Part shown: positions 55,986 to 64,000 of the stretch, piece after piece | How the letters are laid out: the number at the start of each line of letters is the position of its first letter | Numbering within the stretch: position 1 is the first letter of the stretch | Origin: Corallococcus soli | GTDB taxonomy: Bacteria > Myxococcota > Myxococcia > Myxococcales > Myxococcaceae | Length of the DNA stretch: 64,000 nucleotides | Assembly: GCF_014930455.1 (NCBI RefSeq) | Contig: NZ_JAAIYO010000001.1 | Location: 1,302,001-1,366,000, forward strand | Reading direction: 5' to 3' | Position numbers and translations under genes: made by a program | The notes under the pieces: model-generated | What the model saw: only the letters and a program-made list of their open reading frames with translations | The model's database searches: none | Told to the model about the DNA's origin: nothing

Positions 55986-56108
55986 GAGCGATTGGAGCAG
56001 GTGCGAAGAGTGGGAGCGAAGGTCCGCCAAACCCTCCAGTTCCTAGCACACCTGCCACACGCTCCCCTCTGACCGGGCGGAGCTTCAACGTCGTGGAACG
56101 CGTGGGGT

Positions 56109-56128
56109 AGGACGGGCGCACCCGTCCT
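56109..56128 (-). terminator. Terminator after Pro/Ala-rich lipoprotein gene
   Basis: Perfect stem AGGACGGG/CCCGTCCT with a four-base loop (CGCA), 33 bases beyond the stop of 56161-57318. Confidence 0.5.
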
Positions 56129-56160
56129 CGCGCAATCACAGGCGCCGCGTACCGGGAGGC

Positions 56161-57318
56161 CTATCCCGCGTTCGGTGCGTCCGTCGCGGAGGCTGGCGCG
56201 GGCGCTCCCGTCGGAGCGGGAGCCGTTGCGCTCGGAGCCTCCAGCGAGGGCGCTCCCGTCGGAGCGGGAGCCGTTGCGCTCGGAGCCTCCAGCGCGAGCG
56301 CTCTCGTCGGAGCGGGAGCCGTTGCGCTCGGAGCCTCCGGCGCGGGCGTCACGGGCTTGGGTGCAGGCGTCCCGGCCGCCGGTGCATCCGGAGCCGCCGC
56401 GGGCGTGGGCGTCACAGGCTTGGGCGCAGGCGTCCCGGCCGCCGGTGCACCCGGAGCTGGCGCGGGCGTGGGCGGCGCGGGCGCCGTCGCCGGACGCGGT
56501 GTCGCCTCGACGGGCACGTTGGCGGGGAGCGCGGTCGCAGGTCGCACCGGCGCCGCTCCTCCCACCGTGGCGCCAACGTCCGGCGGCGCAGCCCGGATGG
56601 GACGGGGGCGAGGCGGAGGCGGGGCAGGGGGCGGCGCAGGGGCCCGGGTCCCCGAGGGCGCGGACAGCACGTCCGTCGTTCCTGCGCGCGGCGTGGTGAG
56701 GTTGTCCAGCGGCTCCAGCGGCGCATTCCCGAATGGATTGTCGCCCTCGGCGCGCGGTGCCTCCGCCGTGCCCGCGTCGGCGGCCGCGTCCACCATCCCC
56801 TTGTGGGACGTCAACGCGAGCCGGGCCACGTCCATCGCGCGGTCGGGATCATCCCCCAGCAAGGTGACGACGACGACGCACGGCGTGTCGTCATCCCACG
56901 CCACCACCTGCGTCATGCCCTGCACGGGGCTGCGCCGGGCGGCGGCCCGCCCCAGCGCGGAGACCTCCTCGCCGCCCGCGTTCAACGTGGGCGCGAGCAA
57001 CGCGCGCACGTCCGCGCCCGCGTACCCCGGCTGGCAGTCGTAGGTCACGGACAGGGACACGTCGGGCGCGGCGGCCGAGCGCAACGTGCAGAGCGGGCCA
57101 CACGAGGGACAGGCTCGCTCCTCCTTCATCGTGAACCCATTGAGCGTGAGGTCGCGCAGGTCCTCCGGCAGCAGCACGTCGCACGAGGGAATCGCCAGCG
57201 GAGAGGGCCTCCCCGGAAGCCCGATGGCGCCCGCGTCCGCCGCCCCCGTGTTCGCGCCGGGCCTGCCGCACGCGCCCAGGGCGAGCGCCACCAGCCATGC
57301 CCCCCGTCCGACCCTCAT
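56161..57318 (-). CDS. Lipoprotein with Pro/Ala-rich repeat tail
   Basis: 385 residues; AAGGAG upstream of ATG 57318. Lipobox ALGAC. The first ~200 residues form a small Cys-containing domain (PSCDVLLPEDLRDLTLNGFT; ACPSCGPLC; VTYDCQPGYAGADV). From ~215 onward it is Pro/Ala/Thr-rich with repeats (EAPSATAPAPTGAP three to four times; PAAGTPAPKPVTP twice). The tail may cross peptidoglycan or be glycosylated, as Thr/Pro-rich spacers often are. Role unknown. Divergent from the barrel gene at 57505. Confidence 0.75.
   Translation of the reverse strand: MRVGRGAWLVALALGACGRPGANTGAADAGAIGLPGRPSPLAIPSCDVLLPEDLRDLTLNGFTMKEERACPSCGPLCTLRSAAAPDVSLSVTYDCQPGYAGADVRALLAPTLNAGGEEVSALGRAAARRSPVQGMTQVVAWDDDTPCVVVVTLLGDDPDRAMDVARLALTSHKGMVDAAADAGTAEAPRAEGDNPFGNAPLEPLDNLTTPRAGTTDVLSAPSGTRAPAPPPAPPPPRPRPIRAAPPDVGATVGGAAPVRPATALPANVPVEATPRPATAPAPPTPAPAPGAPAAGTPAPKPVTPTPAAAPDAPAAGTPAPKPVTPAPEAPSATAPAPTRALALEAPSATAPAPTGAPSLEAPSATAPAPTGAPAPASATDAPNAG
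56175..56460. repeat. Tandem repeats coding Pro/Ala units
   Basis: Two nested families: ~54-base units (three copies, 56190-56340) and ~75-base units (two copies, 56340-56460), nearly identical at the DNA level. Confidence 0.75.
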
Positions 57319-57504
57319 CCCGTCTGCTCTCCTTACCGACGCATCTCGCGCGAGCGCGGATGGTAGACCGGGGCCAGCCCCCGTCATCAGCATTGTGGCA
57401 GGGCTGCCACTTTCCGGACGCGGCCGGAGGGTGGGACGCAGGACGGGCAGGCCGGCCTCGTTCACGGCCGGAGCGTGGGCTAGGCTGCCTGCCTTCTTTC
57501 CACC

Positions 57505-58467
57505 ATGCGCGTCCCCGGTCTCCTCACCCTGTCGGCCCTGGTCCTGTCCTGGGGCAGCCCTGCCCGGGCCCAGGCCCCCGAAGCTCCCCCTCCGGCCCGC
57601 GACGTAACGCCCGACGAGTCCTGGAGCGAACCGGGAGGTCCCGCGCCCTCCGAGGCCCCACCCCGAAGTGAACCGGACGCGTCCCCCGGCCCCCAGACGC
57701 CTCCCCCCGAAGACGAAGGCTGGGAGGCGTTTCCCGGTGCCCCGGACCCCGTCCCCGCGCCGCCCGCTCCCCCCCGGTACACGCCGCCGCCACTCCCCGC
57801 GGGGCGCCCCTCTCCGCGCCAGGGGACGCCCCCCAAGCCTCCGAAGCCTCCCCAGGCGCCCAACCGGTACGGGCTCTACGGGGGACGGTCGTTGGGGGCA
57901 AGGCGCCTGGGCGTGGGCATGGAGGTGGGCTTCCCCTTCGTGTCCGCGCGGGGCGTGTACGGCGTGCTGCCGCGCCTGGACCTGGGGCTGGGCGTGGACA
58001 GCGTCTACGGCCTGATGACGGAGGCGCGCGCGAGCGCGCGCTTCACGCTCCTGGACAGCCCGAACGTCAGCCTGGCGGCGGTGGTGGACGGCGGGCGCGC
58101 GTTCTTCCTGCGCCCTCCGGACACGGAGCAGAAGGGCGCGCGCTACCTGAGCGGCCGGCGTGACTGGAACGTGGCCCCGGGCGTCGTGGCCTCCTTCCAG
58201 GGAGACGCGCCGCGCGCGGTGCGGCCGTACATGGACCTCCGGTGCCTGCTGGCCTTCGACCTGGACCCCATCCAGTCCGACCCCCTGGGCGGCGTGCCGC
58301 CCGCGTGGAAGGTGGACGCGTCCATCCTCCTGCGCCTGGGCCTGGAGTTTCCGGTCGGTGAAAAGACGTCCTACGCTGTCTCCGTGGGAGGCGACTTCCG
58401 CAGCCGCTCCACGGACGCGGAGTTCATGCCCACGCTGTCCATGGGCGTGGTGTCCACGTTGTTCTAG
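57505..58467 (+). CDS. Pro-rich outer-membrane beta-barrel protein
   Basis: 320 residues. Signal peptide MRVPGLLTLSALVLSWGSPARA; Pro/Glu-rich disordered segment (~23-120); then alternating strands (RLGVGMEVGFPFVSARGVYG, LDLGLGVDSVYGLMTEARAS, ARFTLLDSPNVSLAAVVDGG) ending TLSMGVVSTLF with a terminal Phe, typical of an outer-membrane barrel. Function unknown. It is 32 bases upstream of gpsA on the same strand and may share its transcript. Confidence 0.75.
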   Translation: MRVPGLLTLSALVLSWGSPARAQAPEAPPPARDVTPDESWSEPGGPAPSEAPPRSEPDASPGPQTPPPEDEGWEAFPGAPDPVPAPPAPPRYTPPPLPAGRPSPRQGTPPKPPKPPQAPNRYGLYGGRSLGARRLGVGMEVGFPFVSARGVYGVLPRLDLGLGVDSVYGLMTEARASARFTLLDSPNVSLAAVVDGGRAFFLRPPDTEQKGARYLSGRRDWNVAPGVVASFQGDAPRAVRPYMDLRCLLAFDLDPIQSDPLGGVPPAWKVDASILLRLGLEFPVGEKTSYAVSVGGDFRSRSTDAEFMPTLSMGVVSTLF

Positions 58468-58499
58468 AAGCCCCCTCCCTACTCCCCCCGAGGTCATCC

Positions 58500-59507
58500 A
58501 TGCGCGGCAGTGTCATCGGTGCAGGCTCGTTCGGTACGGCGCTCGCGAACGTGCTCGCCGTGAATTGCGAGGAGGTCCGCCTGTGGGGCCGCGAGCCCGG
58601 CGCGGTGGAAGCCATCAACACCCGCCACGAGAACGTCACCTACCTCAAGGGCATCCCCCTGTCCGAGCGCGTGCGCGCCACCACGGACCTGGAGGAGGCG
58701 CTGGCGGGCTCGGAGATGGTGGTGCTCGCCACGCCCAGCCACGCCACGCGGGAGGTGCTCGCGCGCGCGAAGACGTTCCTGCCCAAGGGCGTGCCCCTGG
58801 TGACGGTGTCCAAGGGCATCGAGAACGAAACGCTCCTCACCATGACGGAGCTGTTGGAGGACTGTCTGCCGGAGGAGTTCCACCCGTACGTCGCGGTGCT
58901 CTCCGGCCCCAGCTTCGCCAAGGAGCTGGCGCGGCGCATGCCCACGGTGGTGACCATCGCGTCGCACTGGGACAAGGTGGCCCAGCGCTGTCAGAAGGCG
59001 CTTCAGACGGACACCTTCCGCTCGTACACCTCCACGGACGTGGTGGGCGTGCAGTACGGCGGCGCGCTCAAGAACGTCATCGCCATCGCCGCGGGCATGG
59101 CGGACGGCCTGGGCATGGGCCACAACGCGCGCGCGGCCATCATCACGCGCGGCCTGGCGGAGATCACCCGGCTCGCCGTGCGCAAGGGCGCCAACCCGCT
59201 CACGCTCTCCGGCCTGTCCGGCATGGGGGACCTGGTGCTCACGTGTACGGGCGAGCTCAGCCGCAACCGCCACGTGGGCATGGAACTGGGCAAGGGCCGC
59301 AAGCTGCCGGACATCCTCGCGGACATGAAGGAGGTCGCCGAGGGCGTGAAGACGGCGAAGAGCGCGCGCGACCTGTCGCTCAAGACGGGCGTGGAGCTGC
59401 CCATCTGCCAGCAGGTCTACGAGATTGCCTACGAGGGCAAGAACGCGAAGACCGCGGTGGTGGACCTGATGACGCGCCAGCCGAAGTCGGAGCTGTCCGG
59501 CGGCTAG
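58500..59507 (+). CDS. gpsA: NAD(P)-dependent glycerol-3-phosphate dehydrogenase
   Basis: 335 residues. Reduces dihydroxyacetone phosphate to sn-glycerol 3-phosphate for phospholipid synthesis, in the cytoplasm. N-terminal dinucleotide fold (SVIGAGSFGTALANVLA), then VLSGPSFAKELARRMPTVVT, the catalytic-Lys helix YGGALKNVIAIAAGMADGLG and LSGMGDLVLTCTGELSRNRH. Full length for the family. Confidence 0.97.
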   Translation: MRGSVIGAGSFGTALANVLAVNCEEVRLWGREPGAVEAINTRHENVTYLKGIPLSERVRATTDLEEALAGSEMVVLATPSHATREVLARAKTFLPKGVPLVTVSKGIENETLLTMTELLEDCLPEEFHPYVAVLSGPSFAKELARRMPTVVTIASHWDKVAQRCQKALQTDTFRSYTSTDVVGVQYGGALKNVIAIAAGMADGLGMGHNARAAIITRGLAEITRLAVRKGANPLTLSGLSGMGDLVLTCTGELSRNRHVGMELGKGRKLPDILADMKEVAEGVKTAKSARDLSLKTGVELPICQQVYEIAYEGKNAKTAVVDLMTRQPKSELSGG

Positions 59508-59520
59508 CGCGCGGTGGGGT

Positions 59521-59544
59521 GGGCTCCGGGGAAGGCCGGAGCCC
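59521..59544. terminator. Bidirectional terminator hairpin
   Basis: Nine-base-pair stem GGGCTCCGG/CCGGAGCCC with a six-base loop, between the convergent ends of gpsA and the gene 59557-60009. Confidence 0.65.
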
Positions 59545-59556
59545 GGGGGCGCGGCT

Positions 59557-60009
59557 TCAGTAGCGGCGGGGTTTGGCTTCCGGACCCGCGCCGCGCACGC
59601 GCCACACGGTGAGCCGCTCGGAGTTGGTGTGGCTCAGCACCAGCCCCTCCGTCTGCATCTCCTCCAGCAGGCGGTTCGTCTTGAGGCGGTCCAGCCCGAT
59701 GGTCTTGCCCAGCAGGTCACCGGGCATGCCGCTGATCTGCCGCCGCAGCTCGTTGATGATGGCGCGCTTGAACTCGTTCTTCTGCACGCCGTCCAGGTCC
59801 TGCGTCCGCCACGCGGAGAGGATGCCCCAGGCGATGAGCGCCAGCGTCACCACGGCGATGGCCGGGTAGAGGATGTGGCTGTTTTTCTCGAGCACCTCGA
59901 TGTAGCCGGTTGAGATGGACGAGACGGGCTTGTCGTAGGCCGGCTCGGAGTCTTGTCCGGGCAGGCCTTCGATTTGAGCCGTCAACAGGGGGATGAGCAG
60001 TTTCAGCAC
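59557..60009 (-). CDS. Membrane protein with winged-helix-like C-terminus
   Basis: 150 residues from GTG 60009; a TTG nine bases upstream is also in frame. N-terminal hydrophobic stretch (LKLLIPLLTAQIEG), then a membrane span (~45-65, ILYPAIAVVTLALIAWGILS) and a C-terminal helical domain with ELRRQISGMPGDLLGKTIGL and TNRLLEEMQTEGLVLSH. That part resembles a small helix-turn-helix/winged-helix and might be a cytoplasmic protein- or DNA-contact domain. No family name. Confidence 0.65.
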   Translation of the reverse strand: MLKLLIPLLTAQIEGLPGQDSEPAYDKPVSSISTGYIEVLEKNSHILYPAIAVVTLALIAWGILSAWRTQDLDGVQKNEFKRAIINELRRQISGMPGDLLGKTIGLDRLKTNRLLEEMQTEGLVLSHTNSERLTVWRVRGAGPEAKPRRY

Positions 60010-60064
60010 GGGAGCCAAGGCCCCTCGACTCTAGAGGGGAGGCCCCCGTGCCGGCAACCCGCTC

Positions 60065-61735
60065 CTACACCCCGGGCGCCTGGACGACGCCCATGGACTC
60101 GGACGCCCCCTCGGCGAACAGGGTGGTGTCCGCCTTGGCGAGCAGCGTCGCCAGGCCCTCGCGCTTCGCAGCGCTGATGGCCACGCCGCCCTGGGAGCGC
60201 AGCAGCGTCTCCACCTCCTCCGGCGCCAGCAGGTCCGCCTTGTTCCACACCATCAGGCGAGGCTTCTCCATCAGGCCCAGCGAGTTGAGGATGGTCTCCA
60301 CCGCCTCCACCTGATCATCCCGGGCGGGGTCGTTCGCGTCCACGACGTGCAGCAGGAGGCTTGCGTCGTACAGCTCCTCCAGCGTGGCGCGGAAGGCGGC
60401 GACCAGGTCCTTGGGCAGGTCCCGGATGAAGCCCACCGTGTCGGTGATGATGACCTCGCGGTCGCGGGGGAAGTTCAGCCGGCGGCTCGTGGGGTCCAAC
60501 GTGGCGAACAGCTTGTCCTCCGCCAGCACCTTCGCGTTGGTGATGGCGTTGAGCAGCGTGGACTTGCCCGCGTTGGTGTAGCCCACGATGGAGATGACCG
60601 GCACCTCGCGCCGGTTGCGCTGGGCCCGCCGGACGCTGCGCTCGCGGCTGATGAGGTCGATGCGCTTCTCCAGATTCGTGATGCGCTCGCGCACGCGGCG
60701 ACGGTCGATCTCCAGCTTCGTCTCGCCGGGGCCGCGTCCGCCCACGCCACCACCCATGAGCCGGCTGAGCGAGTCGTCGCCCTGCACCAGCCGGGGCAGC
60801 CGGTACTTCTGCTGCGCCAGCTCCACCTGGAGCTTGCCCTCCGCCGTCTGCGCGCGCTGGGCGAAGATGTCCAGGATGAGCTGCGTGCGGTCCAACACCT
60901 TGAGGCTGGTCGCGTCACCGATGTGGCGCCCCTGCGACGGGGTGAGGTCCTTGTCGAAGATGAGCAGGTCCACCATGGACTGCATGGAGCGCAGGTTCAG
61001 GTCGTCCAGCTTGCCCCGGCCAATCAGGTAGCGAGGATCCGCTTCCCGCCGCACCTGGAGCACGCTGTCCATCACCTCCACGCCCGCGGTGCGCGCCAGC
61101 TCCTTCAACTCCTCCAGCGAGGACTCCGCCCGCGCGCGGTTGCCGTCCAGGCACACCGCCACGAGGATGGCGCGCTCGCGGCCGGACACCGTGCGCGCGG
61201 CCGCCTTGCGGTTGAACTCCTCCTCCAGCGCGTCCAGCGTCGCCAGCAGGTCCGGCTGCTCGACGTGCACGCTGGGCAGCGTGGCCACCTGCCAGAACTC
61301 GCCGGTGCCGTTCTCCGGCACCAGGTGGGCGTAGTGCAGCACCCCAGGCAGGCCTTCCTGGCCCACGCCCACGGCGGCCACGCAGTCCAGGCGCAGCAGC
61401 GCCAGGTCCGTGAGGTCGTCCTTCGTCAGGGGTTCGCTCTTCAGGTGCGTGTGGACCAGCCGCAGGCCACGAAGGCGGATCTGACCGGCGCGCGCACGGC
61501 CGATGTCCGGCAGCTCCAGCTTGTGCGCGTTGCCCACCACGACGTGCTCGATGTCGCCCTTGCGGTTGATGAGGACGCCCACCTGCCGGTTAAGCTCGTG
61601 CGACAGCTCGGTGAGGTGGCGGGCAAGCTCCGCGGAGACGATTTCGCGCGGATCCACCCGGCGGCGGAAGGTGTTGCGCAGCCGCTGCTGCTCGCTCGAC
61701 TTCAGACCCAGGGTATTGCCGAAGATTTCCTTCAA
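60065..61735 (-). CDS. hflX: Ribosome-associated GTPase HflX
   Basis: 556 residues from TTG 61735, which has AGGAG seven bases upstream. The N-terminal ~200 residues are longer than in E. coli HflX. The HflX domain has [32 protein letters not shown] and [15 protein letters not shown] with the Gly-rich [15 protein letters not shown]. The G domain has G1 GYTNAGKS (~383), G3 DTVGF and G4 NKAD. HflX splits stalled ribosomes under stress in bacteria. An out-of-frame ATG-GTT-TGA (61740-61732) overlaps the start. Confidence 0.95.
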   Translation of the reverse strand: MKEIFGNTLGLKSSEQQRLRNTFRRRVDPREIVSAELARHLTELSHELNRQVGVLINRKGDIEHVVVGNAHKLELPDIGRARAGQIRLRGLRLVHTHLKSEPLTKDDLTDLALLRLDCVAAVGVGQEGLPGVLHYAHLVPENGTGEFWQVATLPSVHVEQPDLLATLDALEEEFNRKAAARTVSGRERAILVAVCLDGNRARAESSLEELKELARTAGVEVMDSVLQVRREADPRYLIGRGKLDDLNLRSMQSMVDLLIFDKDLTPSQGRHIGDATSLKVLDRTQLILDIFAQRAQTAEGKLQVELAQQKYRLPRLVQGDDSLSRLMGGGVGGRGPGETKLEIDRRRVRERITNLEKRIDLISRERSVRRAQRNRREVPVISIVGYTNAGKSTLLNAITNAKVLAEDKLFATLDPTSRRLNFPRDREVIITDTVGFIRDLPKDLVAAFRATLEELYDASLLLHVVDANDPARDDQVEAVETILNSLGLMEKPRLMVWNKADLLAPEEVETLLRSQGGVAISAAKREGLATLLAKADTTLFAEGASESMGVVQAPGV

Positions 61736-61905
61736 ACCATTTCTCCTGGCACGGCCATCGACGGGCCCGCGCCATGTTCAAGGCTTTGGATGGACAGCGG
61801 GCCTTCGGGTTTCATGACAAAGCCACCACCATTCGGACCGCGACGGACATGGGAGAACAATCGGGCCGCGCGCGTCCCTCCCGTTTCCAGCCTACGCTGC
61901 ACCGG

Positions 61906-63033
61906 GTGACCGATTCCGCACGCAACGCCCTGCGCGGGGCCCGCCGCGTGGTGGTGAAGATTGGGACCAACGCGCTGACCAGCGCCACCGGCCGCTTCAA
62001 CCGCGCCCACTTCCAGGCCCTGGGAGAGGACCTGCTGTGGGCCGCCCGGGGGAGGGAGCTGGTGGTGGTGTCCAGCGGCGCCATCGCGCTGGGCATGGAG
62101 CGGCTGGGGCTGCCCGCGCGGCCCCGGGACATCCCAGGCAAGCAGGCGTGCGCGGCGGTGGGGCAGAGCCGCCTGATGCAGGCGTACGAGGAGGCCTTCG
62201 GCCACGCGGCCCGCGCCGTGGCGCAGGTGCTGCTCACCCATGAGGACGTGCAGGAGCGGCGGCGCTACCTCAACGTCAAGCACACCCTGGACCGGCTGCT
62301 GGCAGCGGGCGTGGTGCCGGTCATCAACGAGAACGACACCGTGTCGGTGGACGAGCTCAAGTTCGGCGACAACGACACCCTGGCGAGCCTGGTGGCCGGC
62401 GTGGTGGAGGCCGACGCGCTGGTGCTGCTGTCCGACGTGGAGGGCCTGTACACCGCCGACCCCCGCCGCGACGCCGAGGCGCGGCTGATGTCCACCGTGC
62501 CGGGCGTCACGCCGGAGGTCCTGGCGCTCGCCGGGGACGCCACCAGCGCCGTGGGCACCGGAGGCATGGCGTCCAAGGTCCGCGCCGCCGCGCGCGCCGC
62601 GGAGCTGGGCATCCCGTGCGTCATCACCTCCGGCGCGGTGCCCGGCCGGCTGCGCGGCGTGCTGGAGGGCGAGCCCGTGGGCACGCTCTTCGAGCCCGCG
62701 GGCAGCCGCCGCAGCGCGCGCACCGCGTGGATCGCCCACGCCCTCAGGCCCCGGGGCCGGCTGGTGGTGGACGCGGGGGCCCGGGAAGCCATCGTCACCG
62801 GCAAGCGCAGCCTGCTGCCCAGCGGCGTGAAGGGCGTGGAGGGGGAGTTCAGCCGGGGCGACCCCGTGGACCTGGCGGATGCGGCCGGGACGGTGTTCGC
62901 CCGGGGGCTCTCCACCTACGACGCCAGCGACCTGCGGCGCATCGCCGGACGGCGCAGCGCGGACATCGAAGGGGTGCTGGGCTACCGCTACCTGGACGAA
63001 GCGGTGCACCGCGACGATCTGGCGGTGCTGTAG
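61906..63033 (+). CDS. proB: Glutamate 5-kinase
   Basis: 375 residues from GTG 61906, the size of a full ProB with PUA domain; earlier in-frame starts would add a non-family leader. First step of proline synthesis, ATP-dependent phosphorylation of glutamate. Amino-acid kinase domain: VVVKIGTNAL, VVVSSGAIALGMERLG, NENDTVSVDELKFGDNDTLA, VGTGGMASKVRAA. PUA domain ~278-375. proA is not adjacent, so proline genes are split here. Confidence 0.96.
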   Translation: MTDSARNALRGARRVVVKIGTNALTSATGRFNRAHFQALGEDLLWAARGRELVVVSSGAIALGMERLGLPARPRDIPGKQACAAVGQSRLMQAYEEAFGHAARAVAQVLLTHEDVQERRRYLNVKHTLDRLLAAGVVPVINENDTVSVDELKFGDNDTLASLVAGVVEADALVLLSDVEGLYTADPRRDAEARLMSTVPGVTPEVLALAGDATSAVGTGGMASKVRAAARAAELGIPCVITSGAVPGRLRGVLEGEPVGTLFEPAGSRRSARTAWIAHALRPRGRLVVDAGAREAIVTGKRSLLPSGVKGVEGEFSRGDPVDLADAAGTVFARGLSTYDASDLRRIAGRRSADIEGVLGYRYLDEAVHRDDLAVL

Positions 63034-63066
63034 CGGGAGGCGCAACGGCCGCAGGCCCCGGGCCGC

Positions 63067-63543
63067 CTAGATGGAGGAGGACACCGACTGCACCGTGCCG
63101 GGCGCCTCTTCCGTGAGCCGCATCAGCGCGCGGAACTCCGGCGAGTCCACCTTCATCAGGAGCAGCGATACCTCCAGCTCCCCGGGCACCCGGCCGAGCT
63201 GGAACTTGCGCTCCTGGCCGTGCAGCAGGGCGAGCCGCGAGTGGCCTTCGGCTTCGGGCAGCGACAGGTCCAGCTCCAACTGGAACGCGTCCCCTTCACC
63301 CCGCGGCGTGAGCACCAGGCGGTAGTCCGGGGCCAGGGCGCCCGGACGGCGGCGCTCGGCGCGCAGCGTGCGGCCGGACTGGCCCAGCAGCTTGGGTTGG
63401 GCGATGAGCCGGCCGTCGCGGCGGACCTCCAGCGCGAAGTAGAGCGGTTCGGAGCGCGCGTGCGCCGGGGGCGCGGCGAAGAGGGCCAGCAGCACCAGCG
63501 CCAGCCCGGGAAGCCATGTCTTCAGCAGGGAGGTGCGGTCCAT
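63067..63543 (-). CDS. Hypothetical secreted protein
   Basis: 158 residues. Signal peptide MDRTSLLKTWLPGLALVLLALFAAPPAHA. The mature ~130 residues are beta-rich (LYFALEVRRDGRLIAQPKLL; DAFQLELDLSLPEAEGHSRL; ELEVSLLLMKVDSPEFRAL). No family recognised; probably periplasmic. Convergent with proB. Confidence 0.72.
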   Translation of the reverse strand: MDRTSLLKTWLPGLALVLLALFAAPPAHARSEPLYFALEVRRDGRLIAQPKLLGQSGRTLRAERRRPGALAPDYRLVLTPRGEGDAFQLELDLSLPEAEGHSRLALLHGQERKFQLGRVPGELEVSLLLMKVDSPEFRALMRLTEEAPGTVQSVSSSI

Positions 63544-63905
63544 GGGTGAGCCCCTCGTCTAAAGCATCCGTCCGCCGCGTCGGCCCCACGGCAGCCAACG
63601 GACCCGCGAAGGTCCGCCGTCGCTTCGCACTCATTTCGACAATTCCCAAGGAATAACCCAGACGCGCCCCGAGTGCGAGCCCCACGCCCCTGGTTGTCTG
63701 CTGCCTTGCGGACGAATCAGGGGGGCTTTGCCGATACCTGCTTGCCTGTTCAGGTGGGGGAGGCTATCCCTTCCGGACGGGCGCGGCCTTCCGCGCTGTT
63801 CATGGAGCTGTCCCTTCCCTGGCCCATGTCCCCCCAAAACCTCCCGGAAGTACCCGGTCTGCTTGATCTCCCGGGTCCTGTCCGCCATCGTCACCGATCT
63901 TCTGA
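63544..63905. other. Intergenic region, no gene seen
   Basis: 362 bases between a minus-strand and a plus-strand gene, so it should hold two divergent promoters. Base composition is somewhat lower in G+C than in coding DNA. Short open frames exist on both strands but none has a convincing ribosome site, signal or motif. No tRNA-like or long palindromic structure is obvious. Confidence 0.6.
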
Positions 63906-64000
63906 ATGGACCGCACGGAACGCATCCTTGATCTCGTGGCACTGCTGCTCGACGCGCGGGAACCCATCTCGTGGGCGGAGCTGCGCGAGCACTTCCCCGC
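63906..64000 (+). CDS. Start of a helix-turn-helix (probably WYL-type) regulator, truncated by window end
   Basis: The first ~31 residues (MDRTERILDLVALLLDAREP, then ISWAELREHFP) match the opening winged-helix of WYL-domain regulators such as PafBC or YafY-like proteins, where this first segment is the HTH entry. Only the N-terminus is in the window, so the WYL domain is not seen and the family call is tentative. Confidence 0.6.
   Translation, partial: MDRTERILDLVALLLDAREPISWAELREHFP

Noticed and set aside
63631-63942. 103-codon open frame on the minus strand in the last intergenic region
   Set aside because: Overlaps the start of the HTH regulator, has no ribosome site or recognisable motif, and composition does not resemble neighbouring genes; not excluded, but unsupported.

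Overview
The window looks like chromosome from a myxobacterium of the Myxococcus/Corallococcus type. The evidence is the very high G+C with G/C at almost every third codon position, the large number of secreted lipoproteins, a protein with a MYXO-CTERM-like tail, a Ser/Thr kinase, many TPR proteins, and an operon that matches the gliding-motility (Glt/Cgl) envelope machinery known from Myxococcus xanthus. Genes are packed tightly, and ATGA/GTGA stop-start overlaps are common. I see no rRNA, tRNA, insertion sequence, prophage or CRISPR.

Layout. 0-8.3 kb: end of a Ser/Thr kinase, two LEA14-like lipoproteins, a CNNM/CBS membrane protein, a secretin-N-like protein, a glycosyltransferase-like protein, aat, a small metallopeptidase and a hemerythrin-like protein. 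8.4-11.7 kb: a secreted lipoprotein metalloprotease, a single-span protein and a LamG-domain protein. 11.8-23.4 kb, minus strand: one long operon, cglF-gltG-cglE-gltE-gltD, then two lipoproteins and a TPR protein, joined mostly by 1-4 base overlaps. It should build an inner-membrane/periplasm/outer-membrane complex. 23.6-27.6 kb: a beta-propeller/di-haem c-type cytochrome fusion and an HTTM (gamma-carboxylase-like) gene pair. 27.7-37.7 kb: a Gly/Asn/Thr tripeptide-repeat secreted protein, then three paralogous lipoproteins that combine a von Willebrand A domain with Ca-binding DxDxDG repeats, interrupted by a thrombospondin-3-repeat protein and followed by a lipoprotein with PPC-like domains. 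37.7-45.8 kb: more lipoproteins, a GMC oxidoreductase with a Tat-exported subunit, a DUF3332 lipoprotein and an FHA-sigma54 activator. 46-58.5 kb: a propeller lipoprotein, a methyltransferase, a two-component pair, a second propeller/cytochrome fusion and further envelope proteins. 58.5-64 kb: housekeeping genes gpsA, hflX and proB, two small envelope proteins and the start of a probable WYL-type regulator.

How the genes fit together. The region is dominated by cell-envelope and surface functions. The Glt/Cgl operon supplies most of one trans-envelope assembly (FHA/TonB-like energy-linked protein, periplasmic TPR proteins, outer-membrane barrel, lipoproteins). About 5 kb away the VWA/DxDxDG lipoproteins have the look of Ca-dependent surface adhesins, and a functional link between the two blocks is my inference. 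Strong GC-rich hairpins close most of the convergent gene pairs. Some promoters sit so close to the start codon that leaderless transcripts are likely, notably for the cglF operon. Family assignments rest on motifs read by eye; no database search was possible.
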